Assembly (NCBI GenBank): GCA_959602645.1
Contig: CAUGTZ010000003.1
Coordinates: 73,140 to 137,139 of the forward strand
Length of the DNA: 64,000 bases
Direction: 5' to 3'
Origin: an uncultured Collinsella sp.
GTDB lineage: Bacteria; Actinomycetota; Coriobacteriia; Coriobacteriales; Coriobacteriaceae
This document shows positions 16,980-27,464 of this stretch, piece after piece (the first letter of the stretch is position 1; every line of letters begins with the position of its first letter). The position numbers and the translations under genes were made by a program. The notes beneath the pieces were generated by a model. It searched no databases. It was given only the letters and a program-made list of their open reading frames with translations, and was not told where the DNA came from.

Positions 16980-18083
16980 ATGGCGACGATGAACGAAAAA
17001 GATTACTACGAGATTCTGGGTGTCTCCAAGGACGCCACCTCGCGTGATATTCAAAAGGCCTTCCAGCAAAAGGCCCGCAAACTCCATCCGGACGTCAACA
17101 AAGAGCCGGATGCCGAGGAAAAGTTCAAAGAGGTTTCCGAGGCCTACGCCGTGCTTTCGGATGAGCAAAAACGTGCGCGCTACGACGCCATGCGTTCTGG
17201 CAATCCCTTTGCCGGAGCTCCTACGGCTTCGCCCTATGGCGGCGGCTACGCCGGCAGCGCGGGCTATGGCAATCCCTTTGAGGGCGGCTTTCCTTTTGGC
17301 GGTGCCTGGGGCCAGCAGCGTCGTGGGCAGGCTGCCTACAATCCCGAGAACGGCGCCAACGTCGTCGTCGATATCAAACTCGACGCCAAGGAGGCCAAGG
17401 GCGGTGCCCGCAAGACCGTCCGCTACACGCGCTTCGACACCTGTAGCAACTGCGGCGGCTCGGGCTCCGTTTCGTCTGAGCATGCCCATACCTGCCCGAG
17501 CTGCGGTGGCCGCGGCCACATCGACGTCGACCTGTCCTTCCTGTTTGGTGCGGGCACGTTCCAGTCGGTCTGCCCCGAGTGCGGCGGTTCCGGTAAGGTC
17601 GTGGCCGACCCCTGCCCCGATTGCGGTGGCAGCGGTCGTACTCGCGTAACCTCCGAGCAGACGATTGAGTTTCCTGCCGGCACGTACGATGGCGACGAGG
17701 TCCGCATTAGCGGCATGGGTCATGCTGGCACCAACGGTGCCGCGGGCGGCGACCTGGTCGGCCGCGCCCATGTTGAGGCCGAGCGCTTGGAAGGCAAAGC
17801 TCGTACCGGTTTTTACCTGATGGGCATTGTGGCGCCGTTTTTGGTGCTGTCGGCCATCTCGGGCGTGTTCTCGGCCTTTGCCGTGATGTGCTTTATTCCG
17901 TTTACCATGGGCCTGTTCATGGTGCTTTCGGACGGTGTGCTTCATCGCAGCCTGCTGTGGTGGAAGCGCGGTGCGATGCAGTTTGCCAACGGTTTTGCCA
18001 ACGGATTTATGTTTGCGCTCGTGTCGGTTTGGTTTGCGAGCTGCTCGCAGCGTGCCATGCTTTCGCCTTACGGAATGCAATAA
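16980..18083 (+). CDS. Membrane-anchored DnaJ-like protein with zinc-finger domain
   Basis: The N terminus is a J domain (residues about 8-72) with the DnaK-stimulating HPD at 36-38, followed by a G/F-rich stretch (74-115) and a region with four cysteine repeats of the DnaJ type (CSNCGGSG, CPSCGGRG, CPECGGSG, CPDCGGSG; about 154-220). After a single beta-domain-like segment the usual C-terminal substrate domain and dimer region are replaced by hydrophobic helices (about 278-322 and 340-355), ending in a short hydrophilic tail. So it is a type A J-protein fused to a membrane anchor. ATG 16980 has AGGAGG upstream. A complete soluble dnaJ follows, which suggests this copy serves DnaK at the membrane. 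Confidence 0.8.
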   Translation: MATMNEKDYYEILGVSKDATSRDIQKAFQQKARKLHPDVNKEPDAEEKFKEVSEAYAVLSDEQKRARYDAMRSGNPFAGAPTASPYGGGYAGSAGYGNPFEGGFPFGGAWGQQRRGQAAYNPENGANVVVDIKLDAKEAKGGARKTVRYTRFDTCSNCGGSGSVSSEHAHTCPSCGGRGHIDVDLSFLFGAGTFQSVCPECGGSGKVVADPCPDCGGSGRTRVTSEQTIEFPAGTYDGDEVRISGMGHAGTNGAAGGDLVGRAHVEAERLEGKARTGFYLMGIVAPFLVLSAISGVFSAFAVMCFIPFTMGLFMVLSDGVLHRSLLWWKRGAMQFANGFANGFMFALVSVWFASCSQRAMLSPYGMQ

Positions 18084-18164
18084 CATCAAACCCTCTGTTT
18101 GCGGTCGGCCCAGCTTGGGTATAGGACGCACTGTGACAATAATGAAAGTCGGAAGGATTCGGTC

Positions 18165-19313
18165 GTGTCGGAAAATAGGGATTACTACGAGGTGCTTGGC
18201 GTCGACAAGGATGCCGACGCGCGGACGATTAAGCGTGCGTTTCTAAAGAAGGCCCGTACCGTACATCCGGATGTTTCGGACGACCCCGAGGCCGAGGCCA
18301 AGTTCAAGGAGCTCAACGAGGCCTATTCCGTTCTTTCCGATGAACAGAAGCGTGCTAACTACGACCGTTACGGCACTGCCGACGGCCCTGGTGGTTCGGG
18401 CTACGTCGATATCAACGATATCTTTGGTGGCATGGGCATGGACGACTTGTTCTCGTCGTTCTTTGGCGGCGGTGCCGGCGGTAGCGCCCGCAGCCGTCGT
18501 GAGCGTCGTCGCGGACGTGACATGGCCATTTCGCTTTCGGTGACGCTCGAGGAGGCGGCACTCGGCTGCAAAAAGACGATCAGCTATGACCGCCTTGCTC
18601 CTTGCGAGGACTGCAATGGCACCGGTAGGGCAGAGGGCGCACAGGAAAAGCAATGCGGCCGCTGTCACGGTACGGGCTACGTCACGACGGTTCAGCGTTC
18701 GTTCCTGGGCCAGGTTCAGTCTTCCTCGCCTTGCCCCGATTGCCATGGCGAGGGCACGGTTATCGACCATCCCTGCGAGACCTGCGACGGTCAGGGCCGC
18801 ACGCCTTCGCATGAAAAGATCGACATCGATATTCCCGCCGGCGTTTCGACCGGTCGCCAGCTGCGTGTGAGCGGCTTTGGCGAGGCCGGCCTTCGCGGCG
18901 AGCCTTCGGGCGACTTGATTGTCAACGTGCGCGTTGCCGACCATGAGCGCTTTAAGCGCAACGGTGACGACTTGTACCTGGTGAGCGATATCTCGATTGC
19001 ACAGGCTGCGCTCGGCTGCGAGATCGAGGTCGAGGGCATTATGCCCGACGAGGTCGTTAGGGTGACGGTTCCCGCCGGCGCCCAGTACGGCGACACCGTG
19101 AGCGTCAATAATTACGGCATGCCGCGCATTGGCGGGGGCGGTTCGCGTGGCCGCCTGATCGTGCAACTGCGCGTGGTCGTTCCCACCAATCTTTCCAATA
19201 AGCAACGCGAGCTGCTCCGTGCTTTTGCCGATGAGATGGGCGATGACGTCGCTTCCGGTAAGAAGTCGGTGACCGACCGTATCAAGAGTGCCCTCGACGA
19301 TATCCTCGATTAA
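18165..19313 (+). CDS. dnaJ: Chaperone protein DnaJ
   Basis: Co-chaperone that delivers clients to DnaK. J domain with HPD (SENRDYYEVLGVDKDAD start), G/F region, four CxxCxGxG-type zinc motifs (CEDCNGTG, CGRCHGTG, CPDCHGEG, CETCDGQG), then two beta-sandwich substrate domains and C-terminal helix. 382 residues. GTG 18165 has GGAAGGA upstream and directly precedes the J domain; longer upstream frames are not supported. It is not next to dnaK/grpE here. Confidence 0.93.
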   Translation: MSENRDYYEVLGVDKDADARTIKRAFLKKARTVHPDVSDDPEAEAKFKELNEAYSVLSDEQKRANYDRYGTADGPGGSGYVDINDIFGGMGMDDLFSSFFGGGAGGSARSRRERRRGRDMAISLSVTLEEAALGCKKTISYDRLAPCEDCNGTGRAEGAQEKQCGRCHGTGYVTTVQRSFLGQVQSSSPCPDCHGEGTVIDHPCETCDGQGRTPSHEKIDIDIPAGVSTGRQLRVSGFGEAGLRGEPSGDLIVNVRVADHERFKRNGDDLYLVSDISIAQAALGCEIEVEGIMPDEVVRVTVPAGAQYGDTVSVNNYGMPRIGGGGSRGRLIVQLRVVVPTNLSNKQRELLRAFADEMGDDVASGKKSVTDRIKSALDDILD

Positions 19314-19322
19314 GGAGCCCGC

Positions 19323-20615
19323 GTGCTCGCACCCCATATTTCCGTCGTCAACCTCGGCTGCCGTGTCAACCGGGTTGAGTCTGACCGCATCACTGCCGAT
19401 CTTATGCGCCTGGGCTTTGCCATGGTGGAGCCCCAGGATGCCAATCTGATCGTCATTAACACCTGTGCCGTTACGGGCGAGGCCGAGGCCAAGACCCGTA
19501 AGGCCGTTCGCCATGCGCTGGCCTATCCAAATGAGCCCTATGTGGTCGTGACCGGATGCGTGGTCAATCTGCATCCCGAGGAGCTGCTGGAGCTTTCGGA
19601 CCGCGTGATCGCCGAGCCGTCCAAGATCGATGTCGCCGAACGCGTCTGCGAGGTGCTGGGCGTTGAGTCCGATAACGTTCCCGCCTGCAGCGACGGCGAG
19701 GTTGTCGACGCACTCGGTCGCTCGCGTCTGGGCGTGAAGATCCAGGACGGCTGCAACCATCGTTGCACCTATTGCATTGTGTGGAAGGCTCGCGGCCCCG
19801 AGCGCTCCGTGCCGGTCGAGTCCGTGCTCGAGCAGGTTCGCGAGGCTCAGGTGGCCGGCGTGCCCGAGGTGGTGCTGACGGGTGTGAACCTTGGCGCCTA
19901 CGATGGCAAGAGCGCGACTGACGAACACGTCGAGATTGATGAGCTTCTCGAGGCGATCATGGAGCGCACGTCCATTCCGCATGTGCGCATTTCCTCGGTC
20001 GAGCCCATGGATATCTCCGAGTCCCTGCTTAAGGTCATGGCGCGCTATCCGCAGCGCATCGCTCCGTTTTTGCACCTGCCCGTGCAGTCCGGCTGCACAA
20101 GGACACTGCATCGCATGGGCCGTCCCTATAGCGCCGAGGCCTTTGAGGAGACGGTGCGCATGATTCGCACCAACTTGCCCCAGGTGTCTCTTTCGTGCGA
20201 TGTCATCGTCGGTTTTCCCGGTGAGACGGACGAGGAGTTTGAGGAGTCGCTGGCTCTGTGCCGCCGCGTGGGCTTTTCGCGTATGCATGTGTTCCGCTAC
20301 AGCAAGCGTCCTGGTACCCTTGCAGCCGATATGCCCGACCAGGTGCCGCCCGAGGTTATGGCCGAGCGTAGCCGCCGCATGAGGGCCGCGGCGCAGGAAC
20401 TCGCCATTGCCGACGCTCGCCGTCGCGTGGGAACCGTCGAGCGTGCCGTGCTTGAGTATGGCGACAACCTGACGCTCGGTTCGTTCCATCATGCCCGTCT
20501 TGACGATACCTGTGGACTCACAGCCCCGTGCCTGCTCGATGTTGCTATCATCGGAGTCGATGATTCCGGCTTGGTCCATGCACGCAGGGAGGTTCATGGA
20601 AGCCTCGAAGATTAG
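19323..20615 (+). CDS. mtaB: tRNA t6A37 methylthiotransferase MtaB
   Basis: Radical-SAM enzyme converting t6A to ms2t6A at tRNA position 37. N-terminal UPF0004 domain with NLGCRVNRVESDR, radical-SAM motif C144-x3-C148-x2-C151 (GCNHRCTYCIVWKARG), C-terminal TRAM-like domain. 430 residues. GTG start after GGAG, ten bases after dnaJ. It is one of three methylthiotransferases here, with RimO and MiaB. Confidence 0.92.
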   Translation: MLAPHISVVNLGCRVNRVESDRITADLMRLGFAMVEPQDANLIVINTCAVTGEAEAKTRKAVRHALAYPNEPYVVVTGCVVNLHPEELLELSDRVIAEPSKIDVAERVCEVLGVESDNVPACSDGEVVDALGRSRLGVKIQDGCNHRCTYCIVWKARGPERSVPVESVLEQVREAQVAGVPEVVLTGVNLGAYDGKSATDEHVEIDELLEAIMERTSIPHVRISSVEPMDISESLLKVMARYPQRIAPFLHLPVQSGCTRTLHRMGRPYSAEAFEETVRMIRTNLPQVSLSCDVIVGFPGETDEEFEESLALCRRVGFSRMHVFRYSKRPGTLAADMPDQVPPEVMAERSRRMRAAAQELAIADARRRVGTVERAVLEYGDNLTLGSFHHARLDDTCGLTAPCLLDVAIIGVDDSGLVHARREVHGSLED

Positions 20616-21582
20616 ACTTACCGTTCCCGAGGGAATTGATCCCTCGCGCGTTTTGGGTGCCGGCGACGGCGTCCTTCGTGCGCTGGAGAGCTTGGTTCGC
20701 GCCCACGTGGTCGCCCGTGGCGACAGCATCGCCGTGAGCGGTGACCCGGACGAGGTCGAGCTCGTGGCGCGCTTTTTCGAGCATGCTTTTCGTGAGGCGG
20801 CCGCCGGACGCACGCTGTCTGCCGACGATGTCTCTCGTTGCTTGGCCATCTTGCGCGACGGTGAGCACGAGGCTACGTCGCTTCGCGATGATGTGCTGCT
20901 TTCGTATCGCGGTCGTGTCATTCGTCCCAAGACGCTCGGCCAAAAGCGCTATGTGGATGCCATCCGCTCGCATACCATCACGTTTGGCCTGGGTCCTGCC
21001 GGTACCGGTAAGACCTATCTGGCCATGGCGCTCGCCGTTGCCGCGCTCAAGCGTCATGAGGTGGGTCGTCTGATCTTGACGCGTCCGGTTGTCGAGGCGG
21101 GGGAGAACCTGGGCTTTTTGCCCGGTACCCTCGAGGAAAAGATTGACCCCTACATGCGTCCGCTCTACGATGCTCTTTTTGACATGATGGATCGCGAACG
21201 CATCGATGAGCTTATGGAGCGCGGTGTGATCGAGATCGCCCCGCTTGCCTACATGCGCGGCCGCACGCTGAGCGATGCCTTCGTGGTGCTCGACGAGGCG
21301 CAAAATACCACGCCCGAGCAGATGAAGATGTTCCTGACGCGCCTGGGCTTTAACTCCAAGTTTGTGATTACCGGCGACCTGAGTCAGCGCGACCTGGTGG
21401 GTCGTCGCGGCGGTCTTGCCGACGTCGAGCAGATTTTAGGCCGTGTCGACGATGTCGCATTTTCTCACCTCGAGCGTGCCGACGTGGTGCGCCATGCCTT
21501 GGTGGGGCGTATCGTCGAGGCGTACGATGCTTATGATGATGTGCGCGAGAAACGCGTGCACGACCGAAAGGAGTCCCGTTGA
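20596..21582 (+). CDS. phoH: PhoH-like ATPase (PhoH/YbeZ)
   Basis: Cytoplasmic ATPase with helicase-like core, implicated in RNA metabolism and rRNA maturation with YbeY. Walker A GPAGTGKTYLAMALA, Walker B VVLDEAQN, and the PhoH hallmark TPEQMKMFLTRLG. 328 residues. ATG 20596 follows AGGGAGG inside the last 20 bases of mtaB. It is followed directly by ybeY, its usual partner. Confidence 0.92.
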   Translation: MEASKIRLTVPEGIDPSRVLGAGDGVLRALESLVRAHVVARGDSIAVSGDPDEVELVARFFEHAFREAAAGRTLSADDVSRCLAILRDGEHEATSLRDDVLLSYRGRVIRPKTLGQKRYVDAIRSHTITFGLGPAGTGKTYLAMALAVAALKRHEVGRLILTRPVVEAGENLGFLPGTLEEKIDPYMRPLYDALFDMMDRERIDELMERGVIEIAPLAYMRGRTLSDAFVVLDEAQNTTPEQMKMFLTRLGFNSKFVITGDLSQRDLVGRRGGLADVEQILGRVDDVAFSHLERADVVRHALVGRIVEAYDAYDDVREKRVHDRKESR

Positions 21583-22088
21583 GTGTATTGATCAGCAACG
21601 ATGCCGAGCTCGATACGCTGCTCGACGCGCAGGAGGTAGAGCACATCTGCGAGGTCGTGCTTGCCGCCGAGGGCGTTGAGCGTGAAGTCGAGATTTCCCT
21701 TTCATATGTCGATGAGGACGAGATGCACGAGCTCAACCACGAGTGGCGCGGTATCGACCGCACCACCGATGTCCTCTCGTTTGAATGCGACTCGGCCTTT
21801 GACGAGGATATTCCCGCCGACGAGACGCTCGAGCTCGGCGATATCATCTTGGCCCCGCAGGTCATTGCCCGTCAGGCCCCCGGCTTTGGCAATAGCCCTG
21901 CCGACGAGTGCCGTCTGATGCTCGTTCATGGCATGCTGCACCTGCTGGGGTATGACCATATTGAGGACGACGAGGCCGAGGTCATGGAGGCCCGCGAGGA
22001 CGCCATCCTGCGCGATCTGGCGCTTGAGCGCGGTGAGGACCCCAAGCTGGTCCACGTCGGCCCCATCACCAACCACGCCCACGACTAG
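21579..22088 (+). CDS. ybeY: Endoribonuclease YbeY
   Basis: Zinc-dependent RNase for 16S rRNA 3' maturation and ribosome quality control. The metal motif HGMLHLLGYDH (H-x3-H-x5-H) is intact. 169 residues. The start is TTG 21579 overlapping the phoH stop, with AAGGAG five bases upstream, so it is coupled to phoH. Confidence 0.92.
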   Translation: MSVLISNDAELDTLLDAQEVEHICEVVLAAEGVEREVEISLSYVDEDEMHELNHEWRGIDRTTDVLSFECDSAFDEDIPADETLELGDIILAPQVIARQAPGFGNSPADECRLMLVHGMLHLLGYDHIEDDEAEVMEAREDAILRDLALERGEDPKLVHVGPITNHAHD

Positions 22089-22097
22089 GAGCCGTCT

Positions 22098-22475
22098 ATG
22101 ATTCCCGGATCGAACAAGGACCATCTGTCCTTCTTAAAGTCGTTCTCCTACGCTATGGAGGGCTTCGTCACCGCCGTTAAAACCGAGCGTAACATTAAGG
22201 TCATGCTCGTGGCGGGCGTGTGCACCGTCATTGCCGGCTGCATCGTGGGGCTCGACATTGCCGAGTGGGCCACGGTTATCATCTGCTGTGGCCTGGTGAT
22301 TCACGGCGAGCTGTGCAACACCGCCATGGAGGCGATCGTCGACCTGGCGACTCAGGAGCTCCATCCGTTGGCAAAGCGTGCGAAGGATATCGCCGCCGCC
22401 TCCGTATACGTACTTTCCATCACCGCCGCGATTGTGGGCTTGCTGGTATTTGCCCACGCACTCGACTTTATTTAG
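22098..22475 (+). CDS. dgkA: Undecaprenol/diacylglycerol kinase family protein
   Basis: Small integral membrane kinase with three predicted helices. The family signature is HGELCNTAMEAIVDL. In Gram-positives this group phosphorylates undecaprenol for wall synthesis rather than diacylglycerol. 125 residues. AGGAG precedes the ATG. It lies between ybeY and era, the usual order. Confidence 0.87.
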   Translation: MIPGSNKDHLSFLKSFSYAMEGFVTAVKTERNIKVMLVAGVCTVIAGCIVGLDIAEWATVIICCGLVIHGELCNTAMEAIVDLATQELHPLAKRAKDIAAASVYVLSITAAIVGLLVFAHALDFI

Positions 22476-22487
22476 AAAGGGATTTCC

Positions 22488-23564
22488 ATGTCCGACACTA
22501 TGCTGCCTATCGATGAAACTCTGGATGACGAGTCCCTGGATGCGGTGGATACCGAAGCGGCCGAGGCATACGAGGAGATCGAGGAGTTAGACCCGTTTGA
22601 GGGCATGAGCGACGAGGAACTCGACGCCCTGTGCGACGAGGACGATAGCCTCGTGGGCTTTGGCGACGTTGAGCCCGGTTTCCGCAGCGGCTTCGTGGCG
22701 CTTGTCGGCCGCCCCAACGCCGGCAAGTCCACGCTGCTCAACGCCTGCTATGGCAAAAAGGTCGCCATCACCTCGCCGGTGGCCCAGACGACCCGCCGCC
22801 GCATGCGCGCCGTCGTCAACCGTCCCGGCTACCAGCTGGTCTTTGTCGATACCCCGGGTATTCACAAGCCCAAGGACGGCCTTGGGTCCGAGCTCAACAA
22901 GAGCGCGCTGTTCGAGCTGAACGATGTCGATGTCGTCGCGTTTTTGATTGATGCCACCAAGCCGATCGGCAGGGGAGACGCCTGGGTTGCCGATCGCGTC
23001 AAGAGCGCCCGTTCCAAGAAAGTCTTGGTGCTCACCAAGGCCGATGAGGCTGATCCCGCACAGGTCATGGAACAGCTAAAGGCCGCCCACGAGCTCATGG
23101 ACTATGACGATGAGATCGTGACGTCGTCGGTCAAGAACTTCAACGTCGACGCCTTCATCGAGACCGTTGCGCACTTTTTGCCCGAGGGCCCGCGTTGGTT
23201 TCCCGAGGACATGGGTACCGACGCTTCCGATGAGACGCTCGTTGCCGAGTTTGTGCGCGAGAAGGTCTTGCGCCGCACCCGTGATGAGATCCCGCACTCC
23301 GTTGGCGTGATCTGCGATGCGCTCGAGCAGACCAAGAAGGTGCTGCGCGTGCACGCCACCATTTACGTCGAGCGTGAGGGCCAAAAGGGCATCATCATCG
23401 GCAAGGGCGGCGAGATGATCAAGCATATCGGTATCGACGCCCGCCGCGATCTCGAGCGCATTTTTGGCACGCAGGTCTTTTTGGAGCTGGACGTGAAGGT
23501 CAAGGCCGGTTGGCGCGACGACGAGGCCCAGATTCGCCGCTTCGGCTACAACGCCGAGGACTAA
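22488..23564 (+). CDS. era: GTPase Era with acidic N-terminal extension
   Basis: Essential GTPase that binds the 3' end of 16S rRNA during small-subunit assembly. G1 GRPNAGKST near residue 74, G3 DTPGIHKP, G4 TKAD, and a C-terminal KH domain (IIIGKGGEMIKHIG). At 358 residues it is longer than the usual 300 because of about 65 N-terminal residues very rich in Asp and Glu before the G domain. ATG 22488 has GAAAGGGA upstream and no later good start, so the extension seems real. Confidence 0.93.
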   Translation: MSDTMLPIDETLDDESLDAVDTEAAEAYEEIEELDPFEGMSDEELDALCDEDDSLVGFGDVEPGFRSGFVALVGRPNAGKSTLLNACYGKKVAITSPVAQTTRRRMRAVVNRPGYQLVFVDTPGIHKPKDGLGSELNKSALFELNDVDVVAFLIDATKPIGRGDAWVADRVKSARSKKVLVLTKADEADPAQVMEQLKAAHELMDYDDEIVTSSVKNFNVDAFIETVAHFLPEGPRWFPEDMGTDASDETLVAEFVREKVLRRTRDEIPHSVGVICDALEQTKKVLRVHATIYVEREGQKGIIIGKGGEMIKHIGIDARRDLERIFGTQVFLELDVKVKAGWRDDEAQIRRFGYNAED

Positions 23565-23579
23565 GGACGCGCGGCGCGC

Positions 23580-24329
23580 ATGGCAGGCTCCCGGACATAT
23601 CGCACGAAGGTGCTCGTCCTCGATAAGACGAAGCTCAAAGAGACGGACCTGATCTTGACGATGCTTGACGAGCGGGGTCGGCAGGTTCGCGCCGTGGCAA
23701 AGGGCGCCCGCAAACCCGGTGGGCGCCTTGCTGCGCGCTGCGAGCTGTTCTGCACCGTCGATATGCTGCTCGCGCATGGACGGTCGCTCGACGTGGTTTC
23801 CCAGGCCGAGCTTATGGAGGCGCCGCTCGGCGCTGCGCCCGATTACGAGACGACCTGTGCCGCAAGCGCGATCGCCGAGGTCGCGCGCGTGTGCTCGTTT
23901 GAGGACGCCGAGGATCCATTTACCTTTGCCATCACGCAGCGAGCGCTTGCCCTGGTGGGCAGCGGGCTCGACACGGCGCATATGGATCTACTTGTGGCGG
24001 CATATGTCTTTAAGCTGCTGTCGCACGTTGGCTATCGACCCGATTTTTCGGCCTGCGTGCTGTGCGGAGACCCCATGCTGTCGTATTTTTCGCCCCGGGC
24101 GGGCGGGCTCATGTGCGGGTCGTGCGCGTCGAGCGTTCCGGGTGCCGAGCTGGTGTCGACCGGTGAGGTCGCGTGGCTGCGCGCCCTCATGTCCATGACC
24201 TTCGATGCACTCATGGCCGAGAGGATCGATCCCCATACCGCTGCCTTTTTATTGGGGCTTTCGCATGTTTGGGCTGCGACGCACACCGATCAGCGCCTCC
24301 GTGCGATGGAATTCATGTTGGGTCGGTGA
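23580..24329 (+). CDS. recO: DNA repair protein RecO
   Basis: Annealing and RecA-loading factor in RecF-type recombination. N-terminal OB fold (TYRTKVLVLDKTKLKETDLI) and C-terminal region with a zinc-type cysteine set (CVLCGDPM, then CGSCASS). 249 residues. It follows era by 15 bases, the common order. Confidence 0.9.
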   Translation: MAGSRTYRTKVLVLDKTKLKETDLILTMLDERGRQVRAVAKGARKPGGRLAARCELFCTVDMLLAHGRSLDVVSQAELMEAPLGAAPDYETTCAASAIAEVARVCSFEDAEDPFTFAITQRALALVGSGLDTAHMDLLVAAYVFKLLSHVGYRPDFSACVLCGDPMLSYFSPRAGGLMCGSCASSVPGAELVSTGEVAWLRALMSMTFDALMAERIDPHTAAFLLGLSHVWAATHTDQRLRAMEFMLGR

Positions 24330-24425
24330 TGATGCGCAGGCGCGGGCCGCTTGTGGTAACATACCGACCTGTTGGTACCTCGACCTTGGATGCTCGCTCC
24401 ACCGGCGGCTTCCCAGTCCGAGGCG

Positions 24426-24447
24426 TATAATGTCGCCCGCGGGCGAC
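24426..24447 (+). promoter_or_regulatory. rpsO promoter -10 and adjoining 16-bp palindrome
   Basis: A consensus TATAAT (24426-24431) is followed directly by the perfect palindrome GTCGCCCGCGGGCGAC (24432-24447), which covers the expected transcription start. The palindrome could be a DNA operator or form a hairpin at the 5' end of the rpsO mRNA. Confidence 0.6.
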
Positions 24448-24467
24448 AAGAAACGAAAGGTGAAACA

Positions 24468-24746
24468 ATGACTGTTTCCAAAGAGCGCAAGGCTGAGCTG
24501 ACTGCCCAGTTCGGTAACACCCCGGTCGACACCGGCAACCCCAAGGTTCAGGTCGCCATCCTGTCCGAGCGCATCAAGGAGCTGACCGAGCACATGAAGT
24601 CCCACCAGAAGGACTTCCACACCCGTCGTGGCCTGCTCATGCTCGTCGGCCGCCGTCGTCGTCTTCTCTCCTACATCAAGAAGAACGACATCGTCGAGTA
24701 CCGTGAGCTCATCAAGGCTCTGGGCATCCGCGACAACATCCAGTAA
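24468..24746 (+). CDS. rpsO: 30S ribosomal protein S15
   Basis: Binds the three-way junction of 16S rRNA helices 20-22. TPVDTGNPKVQVAILSERI and HQKDFHTRRGLLMLVGRRRR are the family signatures. 92 residues. GAAAGGTGA precedes the ATG. Own promoter and own terminator; pnp follows as is common. Confidence 0.97.
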   Translation: MTVSKERKAELTAQFGNTPVDTGNPKVQVAILSERIKELTEHMKSHQKDFHTRRGLLMLVGRRRRLLSYIKKNDIVEYRELIKALGIRDNIQ

Positions 24747-24761
24747 GGATTTGTACATGCT

Positions 24762-24793
24762 AAGAGCGTCCTGCGCAGCGGGGCGCTCTTTTT
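24762..24793 (+). terminator. Intrinsic terminator after rpsO
   Basis: AAGAGCG (24762-24768) pairs with CGCTCTT (24784-24790); the stem continues inward with CC/GG and is followed by further T. Some readthrough into pnp is possible. Confidence 0.85.
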
Positions 24794-24860
24794 GTGTAAG
24801 GGCGTGAACAATCACGCTCTGAAGCGTGGCGGGGGCAGGGGGCCCGCGTCACATGAGAAG

Positions 24861-24884
24861 CCCGCAGGCAAGGGGCCTGTGGGG
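24861..24884 (+). promoter_or_regulatory. Leader hairpin just before pnp
   Basis: CCCGCAGGC (24861-24869) pairs with GCCTGTGGG (24875-24883) with one G-U pair, ending a few bases before the ribosome site AAAGGAG. In enterobacteria the pnp leader is cut by RNase III for autoregulation; a similar role is possible here but unproven. Confidence 0.4.
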
Positions 24885-24896
24885 TAAAGGAGAACA

Positions 24897-27143
<2,247 letters not shown>

Positions 27144-27165
27144 CAGCCGTACATAATCAGCTCAA

Positions 27166-27195
27166 CAAGGGCGACTCCTAAAGGGGTCGCCCTTT
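27166..27195 (+). terminator. Intrinsic terminator after pnp
   Basis: AAGGGCGAC (27166-27174) pairs with GTCGCCCTT (27185-27193), followed by TT. The right half of this terminator is also the outer edge of the nested palindrome that starts at 27189. Confidence 0.88.
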
Positions 27196-27334
27196 TGCTA
27201 TTCCCGGCGGGGTCCGCGGGTAAAGTTTCCTGCTCTACAGTCCTGCTCGCGCGGAGAGCACATTAAGTGCTCTCCGGCTCGTGCGGAACTCGCGATAAAC
27301 TTTACCCGCGGCCCCCGCCGGAAATAGCAAAAGG
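27189..27334. repeat. Nested palindromic element, family 1, copy 1
   Basis: Arms 27189-27227 and 27296-27334 are inverted copies matching at 37 of 39 positions. The 68-base core (27228-27295) contains CTGCTCTACAGTCCTGC, then the palindrome AGCACATTAAGTGCT, then GTGCGGAACTCGCGA. The same core occurs in reverse orientation at 27503-27569 inside different arms. The outer end of the left arm lies inside the pnp terminator stem. No protein is encoded. I do not recognise the family. Confidence 0.88.
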
Positions 27335-27464
27335 GCTGGTGGGTGCTGCTTGCGATTTTGTCAGATAGTCTATTCAGTTTTCTTATTTTCTGAGCTGTCG
27401 ATACCTGCACCCTTGGCATATCCCCTGATAAAACCGCCCAAAATAAACCTGTCCCTTTTTGGCA

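Noticed and set aside
18243..20930. Minus-strand open frame of 895 codons across dnaJ and mtaB
   Set aside because: Antisense shadow of two well-supported genes; no ribosome site and no recognisable protein features.
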